Shown here in pieces: positions 28,684 through 41,982 of a stretch of 64,000 bases of DNA. Each line of letters starts with the position of its first letter. The stretch's first letter is position 1. The stretch is taken from contig NZ_FQZZ01000005.1 of the NCBI RefSeq assembly GCF_900142185.1, positions 225,207 to 289,206 on the forward strand, read 5' to 3'. The translations under genes and the position numbers were made by a program. Source of the DNA: Lutimaribacter pacificus. Lineage in GTDB: Bacteria; Pseudomonadota; Alphaproteobacteria; Rhodobacterales; Rhodobacteraceae. The notes below the pieces were generated by a model, which saw only the letters and a program-made list of their open reading frames with translations, was not told the origin of the DNA and did not search any database.

Positions 28684-28714
28684 TTGACCTTCCCGTGACT
28701 GGAAGCCCTATCTG
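28684..28714 (+). promoter_or_regulatory. CueR-type copA promoter, 19-bp spacer
   Basis: TTGACC (28684-28689) and TATCTG (28709-28714) are separated by exactly 19 bp, the overlong spacer used by MerR-family activators. The spacer region holds the dyad CTTCC-N7-GGAAG. It lies 27 bases before copA, and cueR is downstream in the same direction. Confidence 0.85.
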
Positions 28715-28741
28715 GAGCTGGAATGATAAAGGGGATTACCG

Positions 28742-31252
<2,511 letters not shown>

Positions 31253-31262
31253 GGAGAGCGCC

Positions 31263-31661
31263 ATGAATATCGGAGAGGTCGCCCGACGCTCCGGGCTGCC
31301 GGCCAAGACGATCCGCTATTACGAAGAGATCGGCCTGATCCGCCCGCGCCGCAGCGACAACGGCTATCGCAGCTTTGCCGGAACCGACCTGCACAAGCTG
31401 GCCTTTATCGGCCGCGCCCGCGCGCTGGGGTTCACCATCGAGGAGTGCCGCACATTGCTGGCGCTTTACGAGGACGAAACCCGCGAAAGCGCCGAGGTCA
31501 AGCGCGTGGCGCAGGATCACCTGCGCCATATCGACGAAAAGATCGCCGAGTTGCAGGACATGCGCGCCACGCTGTCCCACCTGGTGCGGGCCTGCGCGGG
31601 CGACGACCGCCCCGATTGCCCCATCCTCCGGGGGCTGGCCGACCCGGAAACCGCCGGATAA
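31263..31661 (+). CDS. cueR: Cu(I)-responsive regulator CueR
   Basis: A MerR-family activator of 132 residues. The winged helix (MNIGEVARRSGLPAKTIRYYEEIGLIRPRRSDNGYR) is followed by a dimer coiled coil. The C-terminal metal loop has two Cys in CAGDDRPDCPIL, the +1 cation site of CueR rather than the sites of MerR or ZntR. It lies 10 bases after copA, is probably transcribed with it, and would act on the 28684 promoter. A strong terminator follows. Confidence 0.93.
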   Translation: MNIGEVARRSGLPAKTIRYYEEIGLIRPRRSDNGYRSFAGTDLHKLAFIGRARALGFTIEECRTLLALYEDETRESAEVKRVAQDHLRHIDEKIAELQDMRATLSHLVRACAGDDRPDCPILRGLADPETAG

Positions 31662-31665
31662 CGAA

Positions 31666-31697
31666 AAGGCCCCCCGGGATCGCTCCCGGGGGGCCTT
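31666..31697. terminator. Bidirectional terminator between cueR and katG
   Basis: A perfect 14-bp stem (AAGGCCCCCCGGGA / TCCCGGGGGGCCTT) with a TCGC loop, followed by GTTTTTCG on the + strand and preceded by an A-rich run. It can serve both convergent genes (cueR stop at 31661, katG stop at 31719). Confidence 0.92.
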
Positions 31698-31718
31698 GTT
31701 TTTCGCTATCGCTCAGGC

Positions 31719-33908
<2,190 letters not shown>

Positions 33909-34066
33909 TCAAGTGTATCGGTGACAGGTTTGGAGTAAGCCGGCAGATGACCCGCGCCGCAATGCGACCCGTTCGCCCCCGATTCCTCCTCGCTCCGGCG
34001 AAACTTTAGCATCATTCTAAATAAGAAAGAATTTGGATTTACCTATTGTTGTGATAATCAGGGGTT

Positions 34067-34984
34067 ATGATCGGATTGACCATGAAACACCTGCGATACT
34101 TCGCGGCCCTGTCCCGTCACCGCCATTTCGGCAGGGCGGCGCAGGCCTGTGCGATCTCGCAGCCCGCCCTGTCTGTGCAGATGAAAGAGCTTGAGGCGAT
34201 CCTGGGCGCACCGCTGATCGAACGCAGCGCGCGCCAGATCCGCCTGACCCGCCTGGGCGAGGCGCTGGCCGAACGGGCCGAGGATATCCTGCGCGCCGTG
34301 GACGAGATCGAGGACCTGGCCCGCAGCGCCCATGACATGATGGCCGGGCGGCTGCGGATCGGGGTGATTCCGACGATCGCGCCCTACCTGCTGCCGGCGC
34401 TGATCAAGCACCTGTCGCAACGGTTTCCGGGGCTCGACCTGCGCCCGCGCGAGGCGGTGACCCAGACCCTGATACAGGAGCTTCTGGATATGCGGCTGGA
34501 CATGGGCATCGTCGCCCTGCCGGTCTCGGAACCCGCGCTGCACGAAGAGGTGCTTTTCGACGAGGAATTCATGCTGGTGCGCCCCGACACCGATGCCGAC
34601 AAGCCCGTGCCGCGCGCCGAAACCCTGCGCGAGATGCGCCTGCTGCTGCTGGAAGAGGGGCATTGCTTCCGCGACCAGGCGCTGTCGTTCTGCAATATCG
34701 GGCAGGCCACGCCGCGCGACCTGATGGAGGGCAGCACGCTGGCGACGCTGGTGCAGATGGTGGGGGTGGGCATCGGCGTGACGCTGATCCCCGAAATGGC
34801 GGTCGCCACCGAAACCTCCTCGGCCGCGGTTTCGGTGGCACGGCTGCCCGAACCGCGCCCCAAACGCCGCATCGGCATGGTCTGGCGCAAGACCTCGCCG
34901 CTGGCCCCGCACCTGGCCGGGATCGCCGCGGCGCTGCGCGCGATGCACGACACGGGCGAGATCGGCGGCCGGATGGCGGCCTAA
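34067..34984 (+). CDS. oxyR: LysR-type peroxide sensor OxyR
   Basis: A LysR regulator of 305 residues. The winged helix (about 5-65: MKHLRYFAALSRHRHFGRAA and SQPALSVQMKELE) is followed by the effector domain. The two redox Cys are present in EEGHCFRDQALSFC, with eight residues between them as in OxyR, where a disulfide forms on peroxide exposure. It faces katG, its usual target. The start may be 34067 or the ATG at 34082 (MKHL), since both are in frame; the shorter form matches the family better. Confidence 0.93.
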   Translation: MIGLTMKHLRYFAALSRHRHFGRAAQACAISQPALSVQMKELEAILGAPLIERSARQIRLTRLGEALAERAEDILRAVDEIEDLARSAHDMMAGRLRIGVIPTIAPYLLPALIKHLSQRFPGLDLRPREAVTQTLIQELLDMRLDMGIVALPVSEPALHEEVLFDEEFMLVRPDTDADKPVPRAETLREMRLLLLEEGHCFRDQALSFCNIGQATPRDLMEGSTLATLVQMVGVGIGVTLIPEMAVATETSSAAVSVARLPEPRPKRRIGMVWRKTSPLAPHLAGIAAALRAMHDTGEIGGRMAA

Positions 34985-35637
34985 CCCGGCGGCTGGCTGC
35001 GGCTCAGGATCACCGGGCAGCGCGCGGCGTCGATCAGCGCGCGCAGGGCGGCGGGGCCGGGCAGGGGATCGGCACCGAGGTCGAGGACGACCGCCGCCGC
35101 CGGTATCCGCGCAAGCCGGGCCAGCAGTTGCGCGTCATTCGGCAGCGTCGCGGTCTCGGTGCCCAGCGACCGCGCGATATCGCCGGCAAACCGCGCGGTT
35201 TCGGGGCTGGCGCCCCCGGCGCCCGCAACCAGCACGACGCGCCCCGGCAGCCGGTGCAGCAACCGGCAGCCCAGGATCACCACGTCCCAGCTTTCGGTGA
35301 ACCGCGCGATGCGCCCGATCTCTTCGGGCTGGTCCTGGAACACCCAGCGGCGGCTGCGCGCCACGGCGGCCAGGCGCGCGCGGAACTGCGTCGCCTCGCG
35401 CGCGGGCCAGCCGGCCGACGGGGTGTCGGGCGCGGGCAGCAGCGCACCGCCCGGCGTGACAAGGCGCTGCCGGGCAAGCCGGGGGATCGCGCCGATATCG
35501 GCCGCGCGCAGCAGCAGCCCACCGAGCTCGGTCATGTCCCTGTCCGGCAGGCGTTCGACAAGGCGCAGCGCGGCCTCGGCATCGGCCAGGCTTTCCGCGC
35601 CGATCAGGATTCGCAGGCCGGTGCCGCGCGTGGTCAT
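34981..35637 (-). CDS. Hypothetical protein, Usp-like
   Basis: A protein of 218 residues, cytosolic, with an alternating strand-helix pattern. The N-terminal RILIGAESLADAEAALRLVERL and C-terminal AAAVVLDLGA...LIDAARCPVILSRS resemble a universal-stress-protein-type or related alpha/beta fold, but the ATP-loop signature is not clear. It overlaps the Lon-like gene by four bases (ATGA at 35634-35637) and oxyR by four on the other strand, so it is coupled to the protease. The function is unknown; an adaptor for the protease is one possibility. Confidence 0.65.
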   Translation of the reverse strand: MTTRGTGLRILIGAESLADAEAALRLVERLPDRDMTELGGLLLRAADIGAIPRLARQRLVTPGGALLPAPDTPSAGWPAREATQFRARLAAVARSRRWVFQDQPEEIGRIARFTESWDVVILGCRLLHRLPGRVVLVAGAGGASPETARFAGDIARSLGTETATLPNDAQLLARLARIPAAAVVLDLGADPLPGPAALRALIDAARCPVILSRSQPPG

Positions 35638-38057
35638 AGCTGCCCCCCGGTGCCGTCCGGGCGGCGCATGAAATCGCGCCGGGCCTCGGCAAAGCCGCGC
35701 AGCCGGGCCTCGACCCGCGCGTTGACCGACCCCTCGGGAAAGGCGCCCTTATCGTCGCGCTGTCCGGCCTCGACCCCGGTCAGCAAGGCGATCCCTTCGT
35801 CGATATGGGCCACCGGGATCACCCGGAACTGCCCGTCGCGCACCGCCGCGACCACCTCGTCGGCCAGCATCAGGTGCTCGACATTGGCCTGCGGTATCAG
35901 CACGCCCTGCGTGCCGGTCAGCCCGCGCGCGCGGCAGGTTTCGAAGAACCCTTCGATCTTTTCGTTGACCCCGCCGATGGCCTGCACCTCGCCCGCCTGG
36001 TTGACCGACCCGGTGACCGCAAGCCCCTGGTCGATCGGCACCCCGGACAGCGCCGACAGCAGCGCGTAAAGCTCCGCCGACGAGGCGCTGTCGCCGTCGA
36101 CGCCGCCATAGCTTTGTTCGAACACCAGGCTGGCATGGAGCGAGAACGGCACGTCGCGCGCATAGAGCGCGGTCAGGTAGCCCGAGAGGATCATCACCCC
36201 CTTGGAATGGAGCGGGCCGCCCAGGTCCACCTCGCGTTCGATATCGACCAGCTTGCCCGCGCCCATCCGCACCCGCGCGGTGATGCGCGAGGGGCGGCCG
36301 AAGCTGTAGTTTCCCAGCCCGATCACCGACAGCCCGTTGATCTGCCCGACCTTCGCGCCCCCGGTGTCGATCAGGACGGTGCGGCGGGCGATCGCCTCTT
36401 GCATACGGTCCCTGATGCGGCCGGCGCGGCGATCCTGCGCGCGGCTGGCGCGGTCGATATCCTCGGCCTCGACATGGGGCGCGTCGCGGGTTCCGGCGTA
36501 ATGCGCGGCCTCTTTCAGCAGATCGCCGATCTGGCCCAGGCGCAGCGACAGGCGGGTGTTGTCCTCGGCCCGCCGGGCGGCCTCGTCGATGACGCGGGCG
36601 ACGCCCCCGGCGGTGATCGGGCGCAGCCCCTCGCGCCGGGCATAGGCGCCGATCAGCCGGGCATAAAGCGTGTTGGTATCGTCGTCGCGCGCCACCGATT
36701 CCTCGAAATCGGCCTGCAGCTTGAACAGGTCCGCGAAATCGGGGTCGAGCATCACCAGCAGCGCATGCAGCCGCCGGTCGCCGATCAGCACGACCCGCAG
36801 GTTCAGCGGGATCGGGTCGGGATCGAGCGAGGTGGTGGACATCAGGCTCATCCGCTCGGCCAGCGAGGTGATGTTGACCGAACATGTCTTGAGGCATTGC
36901 TTGAGCGCCTCCCACGCGTAGGGTTCCGACAGCACCTGCCGCGCCTCGATCATCAGGAAGCCGCCATTGGCGCGGTGCAGCGCGCCGGGCTTGATCATGG
37001 TGAAATTGGTGACCAGCGAGCCCATCTGCGACACATGTTCGATCCGGCCCACAAGGCGGTCCAGCGTCGGGTCATGCTCGGTTTCGACGGGCGCGCCCAT
37101 GCCGTTTTCGCCCGCGTGCGACACCATCACGTTGACCGCGTAGCGATCGAAGGCCGGGTCTTCGTGGAACTTGCGCAGCGGGCCGGGAAAGCCCCCGTCG
37201 GCACCCTGCGCCGCGGCCTGCAGGAACAGCGCGGCATGGGCGATGATGTCCTGCTGTACGGCTTCGATATGGCGGGCGACGCTGTCGATGGCGCGCAGTT
37301 CGGCGTCGAACTCCTCGATCCGGGACGAGACGGTGCGGCTGGCGGTTTCGGCGTTCAGCTTCTCGATCCGCCTGGCATGGGCGCGTTCCAGCTTGGGCGC
37401 CTGGCGCAGCACCTCGGCCAGTTCCTCCTGCAGGCGGGCGATTTTCTCTTCGATTTCGCCCTGTTCCTGTTCGGGCAGCTTGTCGAAATCCTCGGTCTTC
37501 AGAACCTCGCCGTCGCGCAGCGCGGTCAGCATGAAACCCATCGGCGTGCGCATCAGCGCAACGCCCTCGGATTTGGCGCGGTCGGCGAAATCGCTCATCG
37601 CGCCTTCCTGTTTTTCGCCGTATTCCTGGTCGATGGCGCGGCGGCGGGTCTGGTAGTCGTCGGAGTCGAAGGCCGCGGGCAGGTCGCGGGCCAAGTCGTT
37701 CACCAGGTCCTGCATCGCCTGGCGCAGCCGTGGCGCGATGCCCGGCGGCAGCGACAGCGCGCGCGGTTTGTGCGGCGCGTCGAAATTGTTGACATAGACC
37801 CAGTCGGAGGGCAGGGCGCGCTGCGCCGCCTGCGCGCGCAGCAGCCGTTCGCTGGCCGCGTGGCGGCCGGTGCCGCTGGGGCCCAGCACGAACAGGTTGA
37901 AATCGCGGTGCGGCACCTCGGCCGAAAGGCGAATCGCCTCGAGTGCGCGATCCTGCCCGATCAGGTCGCTGTCATCGGGCAGTTCGTCGGTGGTGCGAAA
38001 GGGCAGCGTGGCCGGATCGCAGCGCGGGCGCAGCTTTTCGGGCGGCAGATCGGGCAT
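35634..38057 (-). CDS. Lon-like ATP-dependent protease (LonB-type)
   Basis: A protein of 807 residues. The N-terminal AAA-type ATPase has Walker A LGPSGTGRHA (about 59-66) and a long charged coiled-coil insertion (about 150-280). The C-terminal S16 domain carries the catalytic Ser in GGVDGDSASSAEL and the Lys in GGVNEKIEGFF. This layout is the YcbZ/Lon-like family, distinct from the classical Lon at 20682. Walker A reads GTGRH, where the usual Lys is replaced by Arg, so nucleotide hydrolysis may be weak or absent. It is coupled to a Usp-like gene downstream. Confidence 0.85.
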   Translation of the reverse strand: MPDLPPEKLRPRCDPATLPFRTTDELPDDSDLIGQDRALEAIRLSAEVPHRDFNLFVLGPSGTGRHAASERLLRAQAAQRALPSDWVYVNNFDAPHKPRALSLPPGIAPRLRQAMQDLVNDLARDLPAAFDSDDYQTRRRAIDQEYGEKQEGAMSDFADRAKSEGVALMRTPMGFMLTALRDGEVLKTEDFDKLPEQEQGEIEEKIARLQEELAEVLRQAPKLERAHARRIEKLNAETASRTVSSRIEEFDAELRAIDSVARHIEAVQQDIIAHAALFLQAAAQGADGGFPGPLRKFHEDPAFDRYAVNVMVSHAGENGMGAPVETEHDPTLDRLVGRIEHVSQMGSLVTNFTMIKPGALHRANGGFLMIEARQVLSEPYAWEALKQCLKTCSVNITSLAERMSLMSTTSLDPDPIPLNLRVVLIGDRRLHALLVMLDPDFADLFKLQADFEESVARDDDTNTLYARLIGAYARREGLRPITAGGVARVIDEAARRAEDNTRLSLRLGQIGDLLKEAAHYAGTRDAPHVEAEDIDRASRAQDRRAGRIRDRMQEAIARRTVLIDTGGAKVGQINGLSVIGLGNYSFGRPSRITARVRMGAGKLVDIEREVDLGGPLHSKGVMILSGYLTALYARDVPFSLHASLVFEQSYGGVDGDSASSAELYALLSALSGVPIDQGLAVTGSVNQAGEVQAIGGVNEKIEGFFETCRARGLTGTQGVLIPQANVEHLMLADEVVAAVRDGQFRVIPVAHIDEGIALLTGVEAGQRDDKGAFPEGSVNARVEARLRGFAEARRDFMRRPDGTGGQL

Positions 38058-38175
38058 GGCGGTTTCTTTCTTGCGACAATCCTATGGGTATGTAGCAGAA
38101 AACCCCGGTGGGGCACATGCGGGGTTCGATACCTTGTCCAAATGTCGCGGGGCGCCGCCGCCCGCGGCCGCGCGT

Positions 38176-39441
38176 TCAGGCGCTTTCGGCGATGGGCGGG
38201 ACGGCGTCGTGATAGGCCATGTACCCGCGCCGGATCGCGATCTGGTCGGCGATGAATTTCGCATCGTGCCACACCCCCCAGATAAAGGACGATCCCCGCC
38301 GCGATTGCCACGGCAGGCCGACGAAATAGACGCCCGGCACCTTTGACACCCCGCGCTGGTGGATCGGGCGGCCCCTGTCGTCGAAACTATCGACGTCGAG
38401 CCAGCCATAGTCCAGCGCATATCCGGTGGCCCAAAGGATCGTGGAGACGCCGGCCTGCGCCAGGTCGAGCGTGCGCAGCGGGTCGGTGACGCAGGCCGGA
38501 TCGGGCGGGATCATCCGCGCCTGCGGCTCGGGCGGCAGGTCGAGCCCGTTCTCAGTGATATAGGCATCGGCCTCGTCCAGCACCGACAGGTAATTCTCGT
38601 CGCCCTTGCGCAGGTTCCCGGCCAGGTCGGGGGCGAAGTGCATGACGCCGTCCTGACACCCCTCGGTCATGCCGACAAGGGTCATGCCCCGGTTGGCCAG
38701 CGCGCGGAATTCCACGGTCTTGCCGCCATCCGCGCCGCTGACCGCAATGGTCACATGCTCGGTGCCCGGACCGGGCGTTTCGGCGTTCCACATGCCCAGC
38801 ACGCCCAGCCACCAGACGAAATCACGCCCGCGATAGCGGCGCGGCGGGCGGTCATGCGGCCCGACCGACAGGTAAACCTGCCGCCCGGCGCGCATCAGTT
38901 CCTCGGCGATCTGCACGCCGGACGAGCCCGCGCCGACCACCAGAACCGCGCCTTCGGGCAGTTGGGCGGGGTTGCGGTAGGCGTTGGAATGCAGCTGCAT
39001 GACGGGCGCATCCGCCGGCACGATGGGCGGGATCACCGGGCGCTGGAACGGGCCGGTCGCGGCGACGATGGCCTGTGCCTCGATGGCCCCGGCCGAGGTT
39101 TCGGCCCGGAACCCCGCGCGGCCGGACAGCTGCGTCACGCGCGTCACCTCGACCCCGCAGCGGATGGGTGCGCCGATCCGGGCGGCGTAATCGACGAAAT
39201 AATCGGCCACGGCATCTTTATCCGCAAAATCCTCGCCGCCGCAGGAAAATTCCATGTTGGGAAAGCGGTCATGCCAGGCCGGGCCGTTCGCCACCAGCGA
39301 ATCCCACCGCTCCGACCGCCAGCGTTCGGCGATCCGGGCGCGCTCCAGCACCAGATGCGGAATGCCCTGCGCGCCGAGGTGTTCGCTCATCGCGATCCCG
39401 GCCTGCCCGCCGCCGATGACGAGCGTGTGTGTCTGTTCCAT
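38176..39441 (-). CDS. Flavin-containing monooxygenase-like protein
   Basis: A protein of 421 residues. The first nucleotide loop GGGQAGIAMSEHLG (about 9-22) is the FAD site, and GAGSSGVQIAEEL (about 170) is the NADPH site. ATGYALDYG (about 345) is the C-terminal FMO/YUCCA-type signature. The family oxygenates soft nucleophiles or indole-type acids. It is divergent from the Rieske oxygenase gene, with 201 bases between, so it may be part of the same catabolic cluster. The substrate is unknown. Confidence 0.82.
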   Translation of the reverse strand: MEQTHTLVIGGGQAGIAMSEHLGAQGIPHLVLERARIAERWRSERWDSLVANGPAWHDRFPNMEFSCGGEDFADKDAVADYFVDYAARIGAPIRCGVEVTRVTQLSGRAGFRAETSAGAIEAQAIVAATGPFQRPVIPPIVPADAPVMQLHSNAYRNPAQLPEGAVLVVGAGSSGVQIAEELMRAGRQVYLSVGPHDRPPRRYRGRDFVWWLGVLGMWNAETPGPGTEHVTIAVSGADGGKTVEFRALANRGMTLVGMTEGCQDGVMHFAPDLAGNLRKGDENYLSVLDEADAYITENGLDLPPEPQARMIPPDPACVTDPLRTLDLAQAGVSTILWATGYALDYGWLDVDSFDDRGRPIHQRGVSKVPGVYFVGLPWQSRRGSSFIWGVWHDAKFIADQIAIRRGYMAYHDAVPPIAESA

Positions 39442-39642
39442 CGCGTGTATCCCTTGCCCTGTTCAAAACCAGCCTAGGCGAGGGGGCGGGTTTGTCCAAA
39501 CACGCAAATGACAAAGCCCTGCTTGGGTTCTTGCTAATCTCTGTTAGCCTTGCGCTAAGCAGGGCTGAGGCAGTCCCTGCTTTCCACCCTGCGGCAAAAT
39601 ACCGATCCTGCAAGCGACAGGACGATCAACAGGAGATGCGAC

Positions 39643-40794
39643 ATGGCCAGGGATATTCCTGACGATGGCAGTATGGACGGGCTGCGCGCTGCCGCGACCG
39701 CGCAGTTCGAAACCGCGCGCGCGATGCCGCCCGGGGTTTACACCTCGGACAGCTTTCTTGCGCTCGAAATGGAACATATCTTCGGCCAGGAGTGGTTTTG
39801 CGTCGGCCGGTCCAGCGCGCTGTCGGAACCGGGCGACTACCTGACCTGCGACCTTGCCGGGCAGCCGGTGATGGTGCTGCGCGACAATGACGGGCAATTG
39901 CGCGCGCAGTCGAATGTCTGCCTGCATCGCATGTCCACCCTGCTGCAGGGGCGGGGCCATGCGCGCCGGATCGTCTGCCCCTACCACGCCTGGACCTACA
40001 ACCTGGACGGATCGCTGCGCGGCGCGCCCGCGATGTCGCGTAACAGCGGGTTCTGCAAGGACAATTATCGCCTGCCGCAGGTCCGGTGCGAGGAATGGCT
40101 TGGCTGGGTCTTCGTCTCGCTCAACCCCGAGGCGGCGCCGGTGGCCGACGCGCTGTCCGCGCTGGAGGAGATGATCGCGGGCTACGACATGGCGCGCTAT
40201 ACCGAGTCGTTCTTCGAGGAACATGTCTGGGACACCAACTGGAAGGTGCTGGCCGAGAATTTCATGGAAAGCTACCACCTGCCGGTCTGCCATGCCGGCA
40301 CCATCGGCGGGCTGTCCAAGCTGGACGAGATGATCTGCCCGCCGGGGCACGCGGCGTTCAACTATCACACCATCCTGAAGGACGAGAGCCTGCGCATTGC
40401 CTGCGCCCACCCGTCGAACGACCGGCTGCAGGGCGACGAGCGGCGCATGACCTACCTGATCGCGATCTACCCGTCGCTGCTGATCACGCTGACGCCGGGG
40501 TATTTCTGGTATCTGTCGCTGCTGCCCAAGGGGCCGGGGCAGGTGCATATCCGGTTCGGCGGCGGCATGTCCGACGATTTCGCGGGCGATGCGGATGCGG
40601 CGGAAAACTTCACCCGGTTGAAAACCCTGCTGGACGAGGTGAATGTCGAGGATCGCGGCTGCACCGAAAAGGTGTATCGCGGGCTGTCCTCGCCGCTGGC
40701 GCAGGCCGGGCACCTGTCGCACCTGGAACGGCCGAATTACGATTTCGCCCGCTACCTGCTCAGCCGGGTCGAGGCCGGGCAGGACGCGGCATAA
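39643..40794 (+). CDS. Rieske non-heme iron oxygenase alpha subunit
   Basis: A terminal oxygenase of 383 residues. The Rieske [2Fe-2S] ligands are Cys93, His95, Cys112 and His115 (CLHRMSTL...CPYHAW). The mononuclear iron site lies in NWKVLAENFMESYHLPVCH, with His212 and His217. The bridging acid position is Glu209, where ring-hydroxylating enzymes usually have Asp. A Glu here is seen in quaternary-amine oxygenases such as carnitine or glycine-betaine types. No reductase gene is adjacent. The first gene of a run with RidA and DUF1028. Confidence 0.88.
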   Translation: MARDIPDDGSMDGLRAAATAQFETARAMPPGVYTSDSFLALEMEHIFGQEWFCVGRSSALSEPGDYLTCDLAGQPVMVLRDNDGQLRAQSNVCLHRMSTLLQGRGHARRIVCPYHAWTYNLDGSLRGAPAMSRNSGFCKDNYRLPQVRCEEWLGWVFVSLNPEAAPVADALSALEEMIAGYDMARYTESFFEEHVWDTNWKVLAENFMESYHLPVCHAGTIGGLSKLDEMICPPGHAAFNYHTILKDESLRIACAHPSNDRLQGDERRMTYLIAIYPSLLITLTPGYFWYLSLLPKGPGQVHIRFGGGMSDDFAGDADAAENFTRLKTLLDEVNVEDRGCTEKVYRGLSSPLAQAGHLSHLERPNYDFARYLLSRVEAGQDAA

Positions 40795-40804
40795 GGGGCA
40801 GGTC

Positions 40805-41221
40805 ATGACACATCACAGGATACGCAAGTTCAACACGCGCGACACCTATCCCGAGCAGAAGCTGGACAACGACCTTGCGCAGGCGGTCGTCACCTCGGGC
40901 GGGCGCATCGTCTGGATGCGCGGGCAATGCCCGCAGGACCTGGACACGGCGGTGAATATCGACAGCCACGATCCGGTCGAACAGACCCACAAGGTGATGC
41001 AGAACATCCGCCAGCTTATCGAAGAGGCGGGCGGCGAGATGGCGCATCTGGTCAAGGTCGTGGTCTATATCACCGACGTGCGCCACCGCGAGGCGGTCTA
41101 TCGCACGATGGGGGAATATATCCGCGGCGTGCACCCGGTGTCGACCGGGCTGGTGGTGCAGGCGCTGGCGCGGCCCGACTGGCTGGTCGAGATCGACGCC
41201 ACCGCCGTAATCCCCGACTGA
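40805..41221 (+). CDS. RidA (YjgF/YER057c) family protein
   Basis: A protein of 138 residues of the RidA family, trimeric enamine/imine deaminases. GRIVWMRGQCPQDL, HKVMQNIRQLIEEAGGEMAHLVKVVVYITD and PVSTGLVVQALARPDWLVEIDATAVI match the family. The substrate Arg of archetypal RidA is replaced by other residues in the usual motif, so it may be one of the Rid subfamilies with a different substrate. It lies 10 bases after the Rieske gene, so an imine or enamine intermediate of that pathway is a plausible substrate. Confidence 0.85.
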   Translation: MTHHRIRKFNTRDTYPEQKLDNDLAQAVVTSGGRIVWMRGQCPQDLDTAVNIDSHDPVEQTHKVMQNIRQLIEEAGGEMAHLVKVVVYITDVRHREAVYRTMGEYIRGVHPVSTGLVVQALARPDWLVEIDATAVIPD

Positions 41222-41240
41222 CGCGGCCGAGGAGAAAAAG

Positions 41241-41915
41241 ATGACGTTTTCACTGGTGGCGCGTTGCGAGAAGACGGGGATGTTCGGGGTGGCGATTTCC
41301 TCGTCCTCTCCGGCGGTTGCGGCGCGCTGCGCCTATGCGCGGGCGGGCGTGGGGGCGGTCGCCTCGCAGAACGTGACGGACCCGACGCTGGGGCCGCTGG
41401 CGCTGGACCTGATGGCACAGGGTATGAGCGCCGCGCAGGCGGTGGACGAGGTCAGGCGGCAGGGGAAATTCATCGAGTACCGGCAGGTTCTGGCGGTGGA
41501 CGGGCAGGGGCGCACGGCCATCCATTCGGGGCCGAACTCACTGGGCATCTGGACGCAGGCGCAGGGGGCGAACGTGGCCTCGGGCGGGAACCTGCTGGCA
41601 AATGACGGGGTGCCGCAGGCCATCGTCGACGGGTTCCTGGGGGCAACGGGCCATCTGGGCGACCGGCTGATCGCGGCGCTGCGCGCGGGGCTGGCGGCGG
41701 GGGGCGAGGCCGGGCCGGTGCATTCGGCGGGCATGATGCTGGTCGACCGTGTGCCCTGGCCGGTGGCCGATCTGCGCTGCGACTGGACCGAAGATTGCCC
41801 GGTCGGGGCGGTGGCCACCGCATGGGACATCTACAAGCCGCAGCTTGAGGCATATGTGCAGCGCGCGCTCGATCCGCGGGCGGCGCCGTCCTATGGCGTT
41901 CCGGGCGACGCATAG
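41241..41915 (+). CDS. DUF1028 (Ntn-hydrolase-like) protein
   Basis: A protein of 224 residues of the DUF1028 family. It begins MTFSLVARCEKTGMFGVAISSSSPAVAARC, the conserved opening, followed by ASQNVTDPTLGPLALDLM and NSLGIW. The fold is related to Ntn hydrolases with a catalytic residue near the N terminus. Members occur beside amidohydrolases in catabolic loci, but their reaction is not established. It is 19 bases after ridA and in one operon with the Rieske gene. Confidence 0.85.
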   Translation: MTFSLVARCEKTGMFGVAISSSSPAVAARCAYARAGVGAVASQNVTDPTLGPLALDLMAQGMSAAQAVDEVRRQGKFIEYRQVLAVDGQGRTAIHSGPNSLGIWTQAQGANVASGGNLLANDGVPQAIVDGFLGATGHLGDRLIAALRAGLAAGGEAGPVHSAGMMLVDRVPWPVADLRCDWTEDCPVGAVATAWDIYKPQLEAYVQRALDPRAAPSYGVPGDA

Positions 41916-41982
41916 GCCGGCTTGCCAACCCGGCGCGGCGCGGTCACTCTGGTATGGACGGGACTGCGCGCGAGGTCGGGAC

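Noticed and set aside
35805..38255. 816-codon rightward frame over the Lon-like gene
   Set aside because: Antisense of a well-supported protease gene; no recognisable motif.
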